Origin: a bacterium
GTDB taxonomy: Bacteria; Bdellovibrionota_B; Oligoflexia; Silvanigrellales; Silvanigrellaceae
DNA: 64,000 nucleotides
Direction of reading: 5' to 3'
NCBI GenBank assembly: GCA_009918675.1
Contig: RGDM01000005.1
Coordinates: forward strand, 1 to 64,000
Shown here piece by piece: positions 51,016-59,612 of the stretch. The position numbers were made by a program, and so were the translations under genes. The notes under the pieces were generated by a model that was not told the DNA's origin, did not search any database, and saw nothing but the letters and a program-made list of their open reading frames with translations. Every line of letters begins with the position of its first letter. Position 1 is the first letter of the stretch.

Positions 51016-53172
51016 ATGAACAATGGAAAGCAAAACTTATTCAAGTTGGGTGCAGCATACTACCCCGACTATATTTCCAAACAAAAAACCCTAACCAGGA
51101 AAGTAGGCAGCGGCAAAATTGAATGGCTTGCCGAAAAAGAGCGCTTGCAAGAAGATTTTAAGCGCATGGTGCAGCAAGGTATTCATACCATTCGCATGGG
51201 AGAATTCAGTTGGGCGACCGTCGAACCCACACCGGGAGTCTGGCAGCCTGAGGTTTTTCTCGACGCACTTGAGCTTGCCCAGCAGCATAAAATCGAGGTG
51301 ATCTTCTGCACACCCACCGCCACACCTCCGAAGTGGCTGATTGATGCACATCCCGACATTCTTCCCATCACTCGCACAGGCCAAAGGATTCCCTTCGGAT
51401 CGCGTCGTCATTATGATTTCCATCACCCTGTTTATCAGGCTGAAAGCCGGCGGATCACTGAACTTTTCGCAAAGACATTTGGTCATCACCCGGCCGTGTC
51501 ATCGTGGCAAACTGACAATGAATTTGGCTGCCACAATTCGGTGTTTCTTTATACCGAGAATGCAAAAAAGGCTTTTCGTCTGTGGTTAAAAAAACGCTAC
51601 AATGGAGAGATCGAATCGCTCAACGACAGCTGGTTCACATGTTTTTGGTCGCAGCACTACCGCTCTTTTGATGAAATTGAACTCCCGTTTGCGTCCTGGG
51701 CCGATCAAAACCCACATCTAGAATTAGATTTTCGCCGCTTCAGTAATGAAGCTTTATGTTCTTTTCAGCGCGAGCAAATTGAGATCATTAAAAAGCACAG
51801 CCCGCAGCGCCCAGTCACTCACAATCTTATGACTCTCTTCACCGACCTATGTCCGTGGCAAGCATCAGAAGACCTCGACTTTATTGGTTTCGACCATTAC
51901 CAAATGGAGAGCGAACCGCATCCAACCACATCAGCGTGGCAATTTGCGTTGATGCGCTCGACGAAACAAAAGCCATTTATGGTTCTTGAACAGCAGCCAC
52001 TGCAGGTGAATTGGCAACCCACAAACCGCCGCTTCTCCTTTGATTGGCTTCTCCTCTGGGGCATGCAGTCGGCCTTCCAAGGGGCAAATGGAATGCTGTA
52101 TTTTAGTTGGCAGCGAATGCCTGGTGGCTGTGAACAATATCACGATGGAGTCGTTCCTCACGATGTCCGCATTGCACAGTCGCAGCAAGAAAAACTTATT
52201 ATTGCTAAAAACAAAATATTTGCTGAAATTGGCAAAACCTTTGGATTCGGAGACTGTTTGCCCTTAGCTGAGCGCGATGTGCTATGTATCTACAACTCTG
52301 AAAGCCTTTGGAGTCATGAGATCACCGCACAAAGTGTGACTTATTCCACTCGCAAGCAAATCGATCACATCACACAGTTTTGCACTCGTTATGGCTATGG
52401 ACTTTGGTTTGCACCAACGCTTGCAGCAGCTAAAGATGATCTCGCTCAATATAAACTTATCGTCTTGCCGGGCTACGCATTTGAACTCAGTGATGAAGAA
52501 AAAACATCTTTGTTGAACTTCCGCAAAAAAGGCGGACGGGTTCTTTCTCTTCCGCGCACCGGCTACAAGCAACCAAACAACAAGCTCAGCCCAATGCCAA
52601 GCGTCTTCTATGCGCCCGAAGATTTTTATCTTGAAGATTATGGAGCCATGCTCGACACAGAAATTGAGACCTGTGAATTAACCGATTCAAGCGCAGGTTC
52701 GAATATGCTTGGTCAATTGTGGGCGGAAAAAATCAAACTCACGAGTGAAGCATGGAATACGGAAGCAGTCTTCTCGGCTAAATCCATCTATGCAGGCTCA
52801 CCGGCTATCATCAAGCGGAAAGAAACTGCTCATCATGGTGCTCACGTTCACTTGGCGACTTGCCCTGTACCAAGCAAAGAGGGATTGGGGATCATCCGCA
52901 AACTTCTCAATCTTCCCTATGTTGCTAAAGCGCATGCAACGGATCTTCAGTTGCAAACCCTACGGGTTGGTTCACGAATATTCCTTGCAGGTGTTCACTT
53001 TGGTTACAGCGACGCATCTATTCAACTCGATCCTTCGAAGCGAGTTTTGAATGGATTACAGATGCGACTCTCTCGTGAGCTTTCGGCTGAAATCACTCCA
53101 CTGAGCGCCGGTGAACAATCTCTATTGCAGATTCCAGCACGCTCAATTGTTTTTGCAGAGCTTGGCCACTAA
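51016..53172 (+). CDS. GH42 beta-galactosidase
   Basis: Intracellular glycosidase of 718 residues that releases galactose from beta-galactosides. The barrel begins LGAAYYPD, with RMGEFSWATVEP, the acid/base Glu169 in WQTDNEFG and the nucleophile Glu325 in MVLEQQP. A trimerisation domain (YGLWFAPTLAAAKDDLAQYKLIVLPG) and a small C-terminal domain follow. There is no signal peptide. The start at 51016 with AAGGCGAG is chosen; the open frame reaches back into galK but is unsupported. Galactose made here feeds GalK and GalT. Confidence 0.93.
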   Translation: MNNGKQNLFKLGAAYYPDYISKQKTLTRKVGSGKIEWLAEKERLQEDFKRMVQQGIHTIRMGEFSWATVEPTPGVWQPEVFLDALELAQQHKIEVIFCTPTATPPKWLIDAHPDILPITRTGQRIPFGSRRHYDFHHPVYQAESRRITELFAKTFGHHPAVSSWQTDNEFGCHNSVFLYTENAKKAFRLWLKKRYNGEIESLNDSWFTCFWSQHYRSFDEIELPFASWADQNPHLELDFRRFSNEALCSFQREQIEIIKKHSPQRPVTHNLMTLFTDLCPWQASEDLDFIGFDHYQMESEPHPTTSAWQFALMRSTKQKPFMVLEQQPLQVNWQPTNRRFSFDWLLLWGMQSAFQGANGMLYFSWQRMPGGCEQYHDGVVPHDVRIAQSQQEKLIIAKNKIFAEIGKTFGFGDCLPLAERDVLCIYNSESLWSHEITAQSVTYSTRKQIDHITQFCTRYGYGLWFAPTLAAAKDDLAQYKLIVLPGYAFELSDEEKTSLLNFRKKGGRVLSLPRTGYKQPNNKLSPMPSVFYAPEDFYLEDYGAMLDTEIETCELTDSSAGSNMLGQLWAEKIKLTSEAWNTEAVFSAKSIYAGSPAIIKRKETAHHGAHVHLATCPVPSKEGLGIIRKLLNLPYVAKAHATDLQLQTLRVGSRIFLAGVHFGYSDASIQLDPSKRVLNGLQMRLSRELSAEITPLSAGEQSLLQIPARSIVFAELGH

Positions 53173-53193
53173 CGCAGCCAAGCTCTGCTCTTT
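53155..53193 (+). terminator. Terminator after GH42 gene
   Basis: A perfect 12-bp stem (GCAGAGCTTGGC, 53155-53166, and GCCAAGCTCTGC, 53177-53188) with a 10-base loop is followed by TCTTT. The GH42 stop codon lies in the loop, so the hairpin forms with the last codons. It separates the galactose operon from the convergent DsbA-like gene. Confidence 0.6.
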
Positions 53194-54346
53194 AATTGGC
53201 TTTGCTCGGATTAGAACTCACCCGCTCCAACTCTGCAGAGATTGAACTCGCGAGGTTTGCAGGAGATCCAATCTTGCGATTGTTCACATAGAATGTTGGA
53301 GTGCCCGACACACCAGCGGCAGTCAGTTTTGTATTCGCGGCTTCAACCGCTTTTTTTGCATCTTCAGAAGCTAAACAGGTTTCAAAATCCTTAACGCCAA
53401 TGCCTGCATCTTGAGCTGCTTTTATGGCCGTATCTGCGTAGGCTTTTTCAGTATTTGGCGAAACGGGGTTGGCCGCATCGAGCGGAACTGCGAAGGCCTT
53501 CTCGTGATATTTCCAGAACTGATCATTGCCTTGCTTGTTTGCACACCAAGCGCCACGCACAAGAACACCACTCAAGCCATTCGGACGAAGCGCAAAGTTC
53601 GCTTGGACAAATTTGATTTTGCCAGCATATTCCTTTGTGATCTTTTCAACGTCTTCAACGGCATGACGGCAATGCGGACATAGATAATCGGAAGCCTCAA
53701 CAACCACAACCTTCGCATTCTCCGCGCCGCGATAAGGAAGTCCGCTGAGATCCAGCGCAACCAACGGAGCAACTGGTGCTTTCAACAGCACCTTCAGGCG
53801 GCCTTTTTCTTCCAGTTTTGCAACTTCCTGGCGGACCTGCTCGCCCGCTTGCTGGCCTTGCATAAATTGCTCGAGTTGAGGGCGCACTTGTTCATAAGTT
53901 GTGCCGGGTGGAAGGCTTTTCTTGTTTGCCTCAAAGAAAGACTTCATGTCTGCTTCAGTGACTTTCTTTGCTTCCATTAAAGTACGCAATTCAGGCAGCG
54001 GCTTGCCGCCCTTGAAGTCGATTTTCTTCTCGGTTGCGAGCGCAACACGCAAAGCAACTTCTTTGGCCAAAGTTGCAGTTGCATCGTGCATCTGACTTTG
54101 CATTTGGAATAATTGATCTTGAACATCAGAGGGGAGATCTTCACGACTATACGCTTTACCATCAACTTCAAACAAAGCTGCCTGAGTCGAGCCAGCGCCT
54201 TCCACTGAGCAGGACCCTGCCGCCGCGGAAGATGACGACGATTGAGTGGTCGATTTCTTGAGGACTGTTGAAGTTGCGGCGACTCCAATCGCAGCACCGA
54301 GACAGACACCTCCCAACAAGACTCCAATGACTTTAGCGTTCGACAT
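53192..54346 (-). CDS. DsbA-like thioredoxin-fold protein with SurA-like front
   Basis: Envelope protein of 384 residues. The N-terminus from 54346 (AAAGGACG upstream) has a membrane or signal segment (VIGVLLGGVCLGAAIGVAA). Residues ~75-180 are helical and resemble the SurA N-domain seen before some thioredoxin domains. The thioredoxin part has the redox motif CPHC (Cys223-Cys226) and the cis-Pro in SGTPTFYVN. Oxidation, reduction or isomerisation of envelope disulfides is expected, useful for the Cys-rich lipoproteins in this window. Confidence 0.87.
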   Translation of the reverse strand: MSNAKVIGVLLGGVCLGAAIGVAATSTVLKKSTTQSSSSSAAAGSCSVEGAGSTQAALFEVDGKAYSREDLPSDVQDQLFQMQSQMHDATATLAKEVALRVALATEKKIDFKGGKPLPELRTLMEAKKVTEADMKSFFEANKKSLPPGTTYEQVRPQLEQFMQGQQAGEQVRQEVAKLEEKGRLKVLLKAPVAPLVALDLSGLPYRGAENAKVVVVEASDYLCPHCRHAVEDVEKITKEYAGKIKFVQANFALRPNGLSGVLVRGAWCANKQGNDQFWKYHEKAFAVPLDAANPVSPNTEKAYADTAIKAAQDAGIGVKDFETCLASEDAKKAVEAANTKLTAAGVSGTPTFYVNNRKIGSPANLASSISAELERVSSNPSKAN

Positions 54347-54366
54347 GTGCGTCCTTTCTAAATTTC

Positions 54367-54900
54367 TCACTCTCCGAGCAGGATGTCTGAGTCATCCGCG
54401 ATCTCGGAATGCAGGGTGATGATCATGCTTGAATTCAGCTGCATGATTGTATGCGCAGTATGATACGGCAGAATAACAAATTCATCTACCTGCTGACTCA
54501 AACGTCCGATCGCAAGCTTACCGCGCGCAAGAAGCTCGCGTTGCCAAGCCGTCACCAAGACTTTGCGGACATGTCGCTCACCCTCAAGAAAGTAGTAGAC
54601 TTCACGGGCACGATTTTCATTGGCAGCATTAGACTTCATGAGCTGAAGGCAGCGCAGTTGATTTTCTCGCTCGATCCTCAGTTGCTCGCGTTGCAGGTTG
54701 AGTTGCAGGTCAGCGTTCTGTTTTGCAACGCGATCAGCCTCAAGACGCAAGCGTTCTTGCTCGCGTTCCGTTTCGAGCTCATCTGCAACGACTTTGTTTT
54801 TTTTAGCGTGGTGCTCTTTAAGCTTGGCCTGCGCCTCAACCTGTTTGGCTTGCTTCTTTGAGACCAGTCCCGCTTTCAGAAATTGGTCGCGAAGGCTCAT
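54367..54900 (-). CDS. DUF2058 (YaiL-like) protein
   Basis: A 177-residue cytosolic protein of the DUF2058/YaiL family: the start SLRDQFLKAGLVSKKQAKQ is diagnostic, followed by a long charged coiled coil (~20-90) and a small C-terminal domain with FLEGERHVRKVLVT and IGRLSQQVDEFVILPYHTA. The family has been called nucleoprotein or polynucleotide-associated, but the role is unclear. GGGAGGAA stands 6 bases before the ATG at 54900. It lies 20 bases before the DsbA-like gene. Confidence 0.88.
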   Translation of the reverse strand: MSLRDQFLKAGLVSKKQAKQVEAQAKLKEHHAKKNKVVADELETEREQERLRLEADRVAKQNADLQLNLQREQLRIERENQLRCLQLMKSNAANENRAREVYYFLEGERHVRKVLVTAWQRELLARGKLAIGRLSQQVDEFVILPYHTAHTIMQLNSSMIITLHSEIADDSDILLGE

Positions 54901-54966
54901 GAGGGTTCCTCCCAGCAAATCTCAAGCCCTTTTTAAAGCATACCCGAGCACCTCTGCCCAGACTCC

Positions 54967-55004
54967 ATATCTAGTGAAATTAGTAATTCATTAACACTAG
55001 ATAT
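54967..55004. repeat. Perfect 10-bp inverted repeat, AT-rich spacer
   Basis: ATATCTAGTG (54967-54976) and CACTAGATAT (54995-55004) are exact reverse complements around an 18-base AT-rich spacer. The symmetry and spacing suit a dimer-binding operator or a cruciform. Confidence 0.5.
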
Positions 55005-55102
55005 AGCGTGTAAGTTGTTTTTACCGAAAATTAAGTAGTATTTCCCGAATGTAAGAATTTAAGCCAACAATTCATGAAGTTATAAAGTTACCTCGGGTTT
55101 GT

Positions 55103-55135
55103 TGTGGTTAGTTATCCACACCTTTCGTGGATAAC
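55103..55135. promoter_or_regulatory. DnaA-box cluster
   Basis: TTATCCACA (55112-55120) is the exact DnaA consensus. The opposite strand at 55134-55126 reads TTATCCACG, one mismatch, and 55103-55111 is a weaker seven-of-nine inverted box. The two good boxes form a 9-bp inverted repeat (GTTATCCAC / GTGGATAAC) with a 7-base spacer. Confidence 0.5.
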
Positions 55136-55271
55136 CCGTCAAGTCTCAAGCGCTTTGTTCTTGAAATCTATGAGTCTGATCGTTTTGCCTGCTAAAGTTG
55201 CACGCCTAAATCCTTGCAAAGATCGGTTATTATGGTTGTGTTGAACACCACGCAACGTTCGAGAGGACGCC

Positions 55272-55784
55272 ATGCAGAACTTAAGTACGCTCAACTACGA
55301 CAACCTCCAGATTAGAATTGAGGGGGATCCGAAGGAAAGCCTCAACATCTGGTTTGACGGCGAAGTCAATGAGAATTTTAAGGCCAATCTGGTTATTATT
55401 CCCGATGCAAAACATTTTCTTATTAATCTTTCAGGATTGAGGTCTATCAACTCACTCGGAATTCGTGAGTGGTCGCAGTTCCTTCAAACGCTGTGTCAGC
55501 GTTCACAGGTGACTCTTGAAGAATGTGCTGTCGTATTCATTGATCAGGCCAATATCGTCCCGCAGATCTTGGCAAAGGCAAAAGTGACTTCGTTCTTTGC
55601 ACCTTATTTTTGTCCGCAATGCAACATTGAACTCAATTGCAAACTCTCTGTAGTCACCCACCGCAAAAGGCTACTTGAACGCCGCGCCCCTCAACTCATT
55701 CATAGCTGTGGAGCAGAACTCCAATTTGATGCACTCGAAGAAAGTTATTTTGCACATATGGACCGCATCGTGAGCGAAAAGTGA
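55272..55784 (+). CDS. STAS-like protein with C-terminal zinc-binding motif
   Basis: A 170-residue cytosolic protein. Residues ~10-105 fit a STAS (anti-sigma-antagonist-like) fold: FLINLSGLRSINSLGIREWSQFL, with Ser61 at the usual phosphorylation place, and CAVVFIDQANIV. The last 60 residues add Cys114-x2-Cys117, Cys123 and Cys146, likely a zinc ribbon, then LEESYFAHMDRIV. AGAGGA stands 5 bases before the ATG. It is co-transcribed with the methylase gene (GTGA overlap). Confidence 0.72.
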   Translation: MQNLSTLNYDNLQIRIEGDPKESLNIWFDGEVNENFKANLVIIPDAKHFLINLSGLRSINSLGIREWSQFLQTLCQRSQVTLEECAVVFIDQANIVPQILAKAKVTSFFAPYFCPQCNIELNCKLSVVTHRKRLLERRAPQLIHSCGAELQFDALEESYFAHMDRIVSEK

Positions 55785-56620
55785 AAACAAATGAACAAAA
55801 AATATACGGACGCAATGCGTGCCTTTCGTTTGCCAAAGCACACCCAGACTTAGTTATTCGCGCATATTGCACAAACACAAGTCGCGGACCACTTGGGTTT
55901 CTGCTGAAATATCTGTCTGAACAGAAACGCGCGTATCACATTGTCGAAAACAGTGAACTGAACAAGATTAGTGAAAGCGAACACCACGAAGGTTTTTGTC
56001 TCCTGATTTCCCGCCCAACTGTGGGATCGCAAGAGGAGCTTTTCGAAGCCCTCAAAGTTGAAAAAAAGACTGGCAAAGAACTCATTTTGTGCCTCGATGG
56101 CATCAGTAATCCACACAATTTAGGTTCGATTGTTCGAACAGCTGCTCACTTCGGCATAAAAAGGATTGCCCTCATCAACATCGCCGAAGAAAGTCAGCGC
56201 TCACTGGTGTCCGGAGCATTTCATCGCACCGCAGAAGGTGGTGCAGTTCACGTTCAGGTTTATTTGATTCATTCTGCCGACCAATTCCTAAAGACCTTGC
56301 AAAATTCTTTTGAATACAAAATCGCTGTCACCTCGAGCCATGGTCGCGGTGTCTCACTCAACTCGACTCAGTTGCCCAGCAAATTGGCCCTCGTGATGGG
56401 TTCCGAGGCGCATGGAATTAGCGAGGATGTCCTTCGACTGGCGAGTTTGCGCATTTGCATAGACGGGACTGGCCACGTTGAAAGCCTCAACGTGGCCAGT
56501 GCAACTGCAATTCTACTCAATGAATTTGCGAGACAAAATCAGCGCGCGCGTAGCTCTTTACTTTCGAGCAAACCAACCCGTGCCGCACGACCGGCGGGTA
56601 GAAAACGCAGCGGGTCTTGA
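55781..56620 (+). CDS. RlmB/TrmH-family 2'-O-ribose RNA methyltransferase
   Basis: SPOUT methylase of rRNA or tRNA, 279 residues. The N-terminal RNA-binding domain begins KIYGRNACLSF, then motif 1 LDGISNPHNLGSIVRTAAHFG, motif 2 LVMGSEAHGISEDV and motif 3 GHVESLNVASATAILL (SAM-binding knot). The GTG start overlaps the STAS stop (GTGA). The basic tail is SKPTRAARPAGRKRSGS. Its last 82 bases overlap the end of the convergent LytM gene, and motif 3 DNA holds a strong hairpin. RlmB is likely, but TrmH-like substrates cannot be excluded. Confidence 0.9.
   Translation: MKTNEQKIYGRNACLSFAKAHPDLVIRAYCTNTSRGPLGFLLKYLSEQKRAYHIVENSELNKISESEHHEGFCLLISRPTVGSQEELFEALKVEKKTGKELILCLDGISNPHNLGSIVRTAAHFGIKRIALINIAEESQRSLVSGAFHRTAEGGAVHVQVYLIHSADQFLKTLQNSFEYKIAVTSSHGRGVSLNSTQLPSKLALVMGSEAHGISEDVLRLASLRICIDGTGHVESLNVASATAILLNEFARQNQRARSSLLSSKPTRAARPAGRKRSGS
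56468..56500. terminator. 14-bp hairpin within the methylase gene
   Basis: ACTGGCCACGTTGA (56468-56481) and TCAACGTGGCCAGT (56487-56500) pair perfectly with a 5-base loop. The hairpin lies in the RNA methylase motif 3 coding region, 38 bases past the stop of the opposite-strand LytM gene. It lacks a T tract, so termination of that gene is only possible. Confidence 0.4.
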
Positions 56621-57297
56621 GGGATTCCACCTGAAACGCGTGTTTCAAAGTGAAGATGGTAGCCAGTGGCACGTCCGCTTCGGCCCACATACCCAAGCAG
56701 TTCGCCTGCTCTAACAAACTGACCTTCTCTCACAGCGATGCGTAGCATGTGAGCATACAAAGTTTGCGTGTCGTGATCGTGACCAACGATCGCGACAACT
56801 CCGTAAGCACGCTTTCTTTTCGAGAGCAAAACCTGTCCGTCTGCGGCAGCCAAAATGGGGTCGCCTTTGAGACCCTTGATATCAACGCCGGCATGCAATC
56901 GACCGTGGCGCATCCCAAATGGACTTGTGATGTGGCCATCAAGCGGCCACGTCAAATCCACAGGAAACAACTTTTGCGACAATCCTTCTTGAGTCGTCGA
57001 GCCTGCAGGGAGCTCGATTGCAACATCGGGCTCATCGGGGTTTGCATCACCTGCTGCAACTTCATTCGCTTGCTGTTCAAATGCTTTTTCGGCTGTTGCC
57101 TGATCATCGAATCCAAAAAACCGGCTTTCTACTTGCCGCTGACGCGATAAGAACACGGGGTCCAGTTGCACAACCTCAGATGATTCTGCGATTGATCCGC
57201 GCAGAAACAACTCCGAAGTCTCGCGCTTTGCGATGCAACCAACCGCGGCAAGGAGTGCAGCGGCAAGAGCGCATCCACTCACACGAAAAGAAACCAT
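56539..57297 (-). CDS. LytM/M23 metallopeptidase-like lipoprotein
   Basis: A 252-residue predicted lipoprotein. The ATG at 57297 has GGGAG ~7 bases upstream and gives the lipobox AAVGC with Cys21. The M23 domain spans ~115-240: GMRHGRLHAGVDIKG with His131 and Asp139, LYAHM, and TGYHLHFETR with His214 and His216, the zinc and catalytic set, so it may cleave peptidoglycan cross-links. The C-terminus is antisense to the RNA methylase end for 82 bases. It is preceded by a 325-base intergenic region. Confidence 0.87.
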   Translation of the reverse strand: MVSFRVSGCALAAALLAAVGCIAKRETSELFLRGSIAESSEVVQLDPVFLSRQRQVESRFFGFDDQATAEKAFEQQANEVAAGDANPDEPDVAIELPAGSTTQEGLSQKLFPVDLTWPLDGHITSPFGMRHGRLHAGVDIKGLKGDPILAAADGQVLLSKRKRAYGVVAIVGHDHDTQTLYAHMLRIAVREGQFVRAGELLGYVGRSGRATGYHLHFETRVSGGIPQDPLRFLPAGRAARVGLLESKELRAR

Positions 57298-57622
57298 TTC
57301 CAACTCCCAACATCTGGACACTCGGCCGGCACTCAGGCTTTCTCTGACGAATTCTGGATTCGCAGGGAAAACGCATTTCATCTTATTGAGGCTCGGATAC
57401 ACCCTGCCTCAACTTGAACAGCGAGCGTCAAACTAGGAACACATTCCAAAAGAGCAATTCATGGCTCCCTTGGTTGCTCAGTCAACACTAAAACCCTAGT
57501 CCGATTCGCCGCTTGATGCAACCCAACGAATGGACTGAAATTTTAGTGAGTTATAGAATTTTGGCGCAATGAATTTCATTGTCACCAATTGTCAAGACCG
57601 CCAAACTGCAACAATTTAAAGC
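57298..57622. other. Intergenic region before the LytM gene
   Basis: No gene is seen. A 15-base odd palindrome CAATGAA-T-TTCATTG lies at 57567-57581. The minus strand has an exact TTGACA (57595-57590), but no matching -10 at 16-18 bases. A TATAAC at 57555-57550 is isolated. The region presumably holds the LytM promoter and the end of the FHA gene transcript. Confidence 0.35.
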
Positions 57623-59596
57623 TTATGTGCTCGGAGTGAACACGAACGGATAGACAACTTTCACTTCCCCGCCGCCGCGTGGAAGAGGGAATTTCCAACG
57701 GCGAATCTCTCGAGTGATACAGCTTTCGGTTGGACCATCGCTTAAGTCACTATTCGCTATGTCGGACTTTGAAACTCGGCCATCGGGTGTGATTGTGAAG
57801 TTGGTAATCACGCGGCCAGCGAGCCCGCGCTTACCTTGCAGTCGGGTTTCATAACAAGCCTTGATTTTGGCAAGATTCGCTTTGATGACGGCTTCAATCT
57901 CTTCTCTGCTCAAGCTTCCCTCGAGAACAGCATCTGTTGCGGGTGCAGAGACAGATCCAATTCTAATTTTGCCACCGCCTCCGCTATCGCGGCGTCCCCC
58001 AGCTCCATTTCCCCCAGCGCCAAAGCCTCCTGCGCCGAGTCCCTTGAGTGCGTCGCCAGGCCCTCCCGAGGACAAGGAGTTTCCTTCACCAATGCCGCCA
58101 AGGCCCATGCTTCCGCGTTTTCCGCTTCCGCTTCCACCACCTAGGCCACCACCGTTGGCTTTTACTCCAATGGCAATTTTGCCTGCGCCTTCAGCGTTGA
58201 TGGTTTTACCGATATCACTTCCGAGCGTGTCGAGGTTTAAACCTCCGAGTTCATCTTTCTTGCCACCCTCAACGCCCATCATGCTTGATTTATCATTACC
58301 CTGTCTTTGCCCCGCAAATGCTCCCGAGGTACCGCCACGCGCGCCCCCACCATTTCCTCCGTTGACTTGTTTTTTCGGCCCAAGAAAAGGATCTTTTGTA
58401 TTCTTCTTCTCGCCGGTCACGGGACCCTGATTCTTCGCGGGCGACTCTGGCTTCGGATTTGGCCTTTGCACAGGCGTGTTCACCACGGGGCGTGGGGTTG
58501 GCTCCGCCTTGGCAGGTTGAGTTGGCTTCGGCTTAGGTGCCGGAGTGCTCTTCTTTTCGGGCGCGGGGGTTTTGATGACCACCGTCGGCTTAGGTGCCGG
58601 AGGTTCGGGTTTATCAGTAGGCTTGGGAGTTGGCGTCTGGACTGTGAACACCGTTGTCCATGCATCGTCATTGACCTCATCCGTTGGCGGGTAACTCGCA
58701 TTAGCAATTGCCAACAAGAGCGCAAGCACTGTGTAGAGAACGCCCGCATAAGCAAAGACAATTGGCTTACCATCGAGTTCTTCAACTTTGCGCAAAACAG
58801 GATTGGGCACAGACACTCGGGTCATAAAGTAACTAATAGTGCCATGTTGAATCAGCGCCATGTCGTTTGCAGACAACTGAACTTCGGCTGGTCCTTTGAC
58901 TTGCTCAAAACGTGCACCACGGCGAACCCGAGCGCGCATTTCGTCGTTCAAATAAACAACCGCTTTTGAACCCTTCACGTCTGCAATTTTCAAGCCACGG
59001 GTATTTGCTTTAGGACCCACACCAATCAGGTCACCATCAGATTCGTTACCGATAACGACTTTGTTGCTTCGAACTTCGTCACCTGGGAGCTGTTCGCCTC
59101 CGTAGTGACGCACATCGAGAATACTTTGATCCCAGAATGCGACAACCTCGAGGGTACTTCCGGTGCGACGATCTTTCTCCGCGGTAAAGAGTAAACGCGA
59201 ATTTACGATCCGTGGAACCGTGGATTTATCGGCGTCAACTTTTCCTGTAGGTCCTGTGCCAGCATCCTTGCTTGGGGCCTGCGCAGCAGCATCTGCAGCC
59301 GCTTGAACTTGAACAACAACTCCAGCAATAGAGATTTTATCGCCAGCATTTATAGCCGCTGAAACGTCGATCTTTTTACCGTTCAGTAGGACGCCGCTCT
59401 CACTTGCCATGTCAACAACCGTGGCGATCCCCGTCTCGGGATCCAATTCAATCATTGCATGAATCGGCTCAACTGATTTGCCGGGAATGACCAAATGATT
59501 CGTTGTCAAACGACCAATAATCACTTGCCCCGATTCAAGAACGAACGAATCGGGATAACCAGGCATCACTTTATTTGCGACAAGCAGAAGAGCCAT
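57623..59596 (-). CDS. FHA protein with AgmX/PglI C-terminal domain
   Basis: A 657-residue inner-membrane protein. The FHA domain is at ~23-90 (GRLTTNHLVIPGKSVEPIHAMI, SGVLLNGKKI), then a second strand-rich region (~130-265) and one membrane segment (~278-300). The periplasmic part is Pro/Thr/Lys-rich (~320-385), Gly-rich (~420-545), and ends with an AgmX/PglI TonB-like domain (~560-657: IEAVIKANLAKIKACYETRLQGKRGLAGRV). This plan resembles the Myxococcus GltG/GltJ-type proteins that bridge the envelope. It is the third gene of the TPR operon. Confidence 0.87.
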   Translation of the reverse strand: MALLLVANKVMPGYPDSFVLESGQVIIGRLTTNHLVIPGKSVEPIHAMIELDPETGIATVVDMASESGVLLNGKKIDVSAAINAGDKISIAGVVVQVQAAADAAAQAPSKDAGTGPTGKVDADKSTVPRIVNSRLLFTAEKDRRTGSTLEVVAFWDQSILDVRHYGGEQLPGDEVRSNKVVIGNESDGDLIGVGPKANTRGLKIADVKGSKAVVYLNDEMRARVRRGARFEQVKGPAEVQLSANDMALIQHGTISYFMTRVSVPNPVLRKVEELDGKPIVFAYAGVLYTVLALLLAIANASYPPTDEVNDDAWTTVFTVQTPTPKPTDKPEPPAPKPTVVIKTPAPEKKSTPAPKPKPTQPAKAEPTPRPVVNTPVQRPNPKPESPAKNQGPVTGEKKNTKDPFLGPKKQVNGGNGGGARGGTSGAFAGQRQGNDKSSMMGVEGGKKDELGGLNLDTLGSDIGKTINAEGAGKIAIGVKANGGGLGGGSGSGKRGSMGLGGIGEGNSLSSGGPGDALKGLGAGGFGAGGNGAGGRRDSGGGGKIRIGSVSAPATDAVLEGSLSREEIEAVIKANLAKIKACYETRLQGKRGLAGRVITNFTITPDGRVSKSDIANSDLSDGPTESCITREIRRWKFPLPRGGGEVKVVYPFVFTPST

Positions 59597-59612
59597 ATCT
59601 CAAATCCCTTCG

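Larger units (their letters stand above)
54901..55271. other. AT-rich intergenic region, possible DnaA-bound site
   Basis: This is the longest gene-free stretch, between divergent DUF2058 and STAS genes. It carries an AT-rich long inverted repeat (54967-55004), further AT-rich sequence to ~55090, then clustered DnaA-box-like 9-mers at 55103-55135. No coding frame is convincing. It could be an origin, a DnaA-regulated promoter or a plain divergent promoter. Confidence 0.45.

Noticed and set aside
53155-53193. Bidirectional terminator for the DsbA-like gene
   Set aside because: On the minus strand the stem is followed by AAAA, not T residues, so I assign it only to the plus strand.
57861-58430. 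189-codon plus-strand frame rich in Pro, opposite the FHA gene
   Set aside because: It is the complement of the Gly/Ser-rich periplasmic segment of a well-supported gene, has no SD or domain, and its composition follows from the opposite strand.
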